5,462 nt of DNA from Flavobacterium sp. Lineage in GTDB: Bacteria; Bacteroidota; Bacteroidia; Flavobacteriales; Flavobacteriaceae. A program made the position numbers and the translations under genes. The notes below the pieces were generated by a model. The model had not been told where the DNA came from. It saw nothing but the letters and a program-made list of their open reading frames with translations, and made no database searches. Shown here piece after piece: positions 5,294 through 5,462 of this stretch (its first letter is position 1; every line of letters starts with the position of its first letter). The stretch covers positions 1 through 5,462 of the forward strand of contig JASLID010000086.1 in the NCBI GenBank assembly GCA_030153045.1, written 5' to 3'.

Positions 5294-5367
5294 TGACCCA
5301 ATCAGGATTCGAACCTGAGACCTACTGCTTAGAAGGCAGTTGCTCTATCCAGCTGAGCTATTGGGCC
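5294..5367 (-). tRNA. tRNA-Arg (anticodon TCT)
   Basis: This is a 74-nt cloverleaf on the - strand. The acceptor stem is GGCCCAA / TTGGGTC with one G-U pair and discriminator A (complement of 5294). The D arm is GCTC / GAGC, the anticodon stem ACTGC / GCAGT, and the loop CTTCTAA. The T arm is CAGG-containing with the loop TTCGAAT. The anticodon TCT is the complement of 5331-5333 and reads AGA, a favoured Arg codon in the protease gene here. The 3' CCA is not encoded. It follows tRNA-Pro by 20 nt on the same strand. Confidence 0.97.
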
Positions 5368-5387
5368 AAAATCCGACATATAATAAG

Positions 5388-5462
5388 TCGGGGTGGCAGG
5401 ATTCGAACCTGCGGCCTCCTGCTCCCAAAGCAGGCGCGATAACCGGGCTACGCTACACCCCG
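5388..5462 (-). tRNA. tRNA-Pro (anticodon TGG)
   Basis: This is a 75-nt cloverleaf on the - strand that starts exactly at the last base of the window, so it is complete. The perfect 7-bp acceptor stem is CGGGGTG / CACCCCG with discriminator A (complement of 5388). The anticodon stem CCTGC / GCAGG surrounds the loop TTTGGGA. The anticodon TGG (complement of 5425-5427) is followed by G at position 37, the normal site of m1G37 modification in tRNA-Pro. The T arm is GCAGG-TTCGAAT-CCTGC. CCA is not encoded. It is the upstream member of a tRNA pair; the promoter and any further tRNAs lie beyond the window. Confidence 0.97.

Noticed and set aside
5242..5442. 66-codon open frame on the + strand
   Set aside because: It is the antisense translation of the two tRNA genes; the GGRIRTCGLLLPKQAR-like ending is a well-known false protein made from tRNA-Pro.
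1..5462. CRISPR array, riboswitch or phage genes
   Set aside because: No regularly spaced short repeats, no recognisable riboswitch core and no phage-type proteins were found.

Overview
The window looks like a piece of chromosome from a flavobacterium (Bacteroidota; Flavobacterium or a close relative). Signs of this are the AT-rich composition, an A-rich leader without a Shine-Dalgarno sequence before the best-expressed gene, a TTG / TAnnTTTG-type promoter, flavobacterial protein families, and a lipoprotein whose first residues after the lipid-modified Cys match the Bacteroidota surface-export signal. No phage, IS, CRISPR or integrase feature is visible.

Layout. (1) 1-1604: the 3' end of one M43-type (pappalysin/cytophagalysin family) zinc metalloprotease gene, then a complete paralogue (599-1555). 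They are a tandem duplication. The last 340 nt of each copy, including the intrinsic terminator, differ at only 24 positions, and each copy has its own terminator. The complete copy also has its own promoter (516-545). (2) 1634-4481: a tightly packed + strand group of three genes: an AI-2E/PerM-family membrane protein, a class I SAM methyltransferase with a C-terminal THUMP-like domain (TTG start, 2 nt after the previous stop), and a small secreted protein of unknown function (5 nt after the previous stop). (3) 4478-5125: on the - strand, a lipoprotein D-alanyl-D-alanine dipeptidase (VanX/DdpX type, M15D). Its stop codon overlaps that of the + strand group. (4) 5126-5462: a - strand tRNA pair, tRNA-Pro(TGG) then tRNA-Arg(TCT), followed by a strong intrinsic terminator and a second terminator-like hairpin before the dipeptidase gene.

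How the genes fit together. The protease pair is the accessory part: probably abundant, surface-displayed lipoprotein proteases that use a lipoprotein export signal rather than a type IX secretion C-terminal domain. The three-gene + group is probably one transcript, but its members share no evident pathway. The dipeptidase fits peptidoglycan D-Ala-D-Ala turnover in the cell envelope. Nothing here amounts to a clearly new multi-gene system. The points most worth a second look are the duplicated protease with its co-duplicated terminator (including a compensatory base-pair change), its surface-export and propeptide layout, its apparent loss of a family disulfide, and a hairpin motif shared by two intergenic regions 4.7 kb apart.
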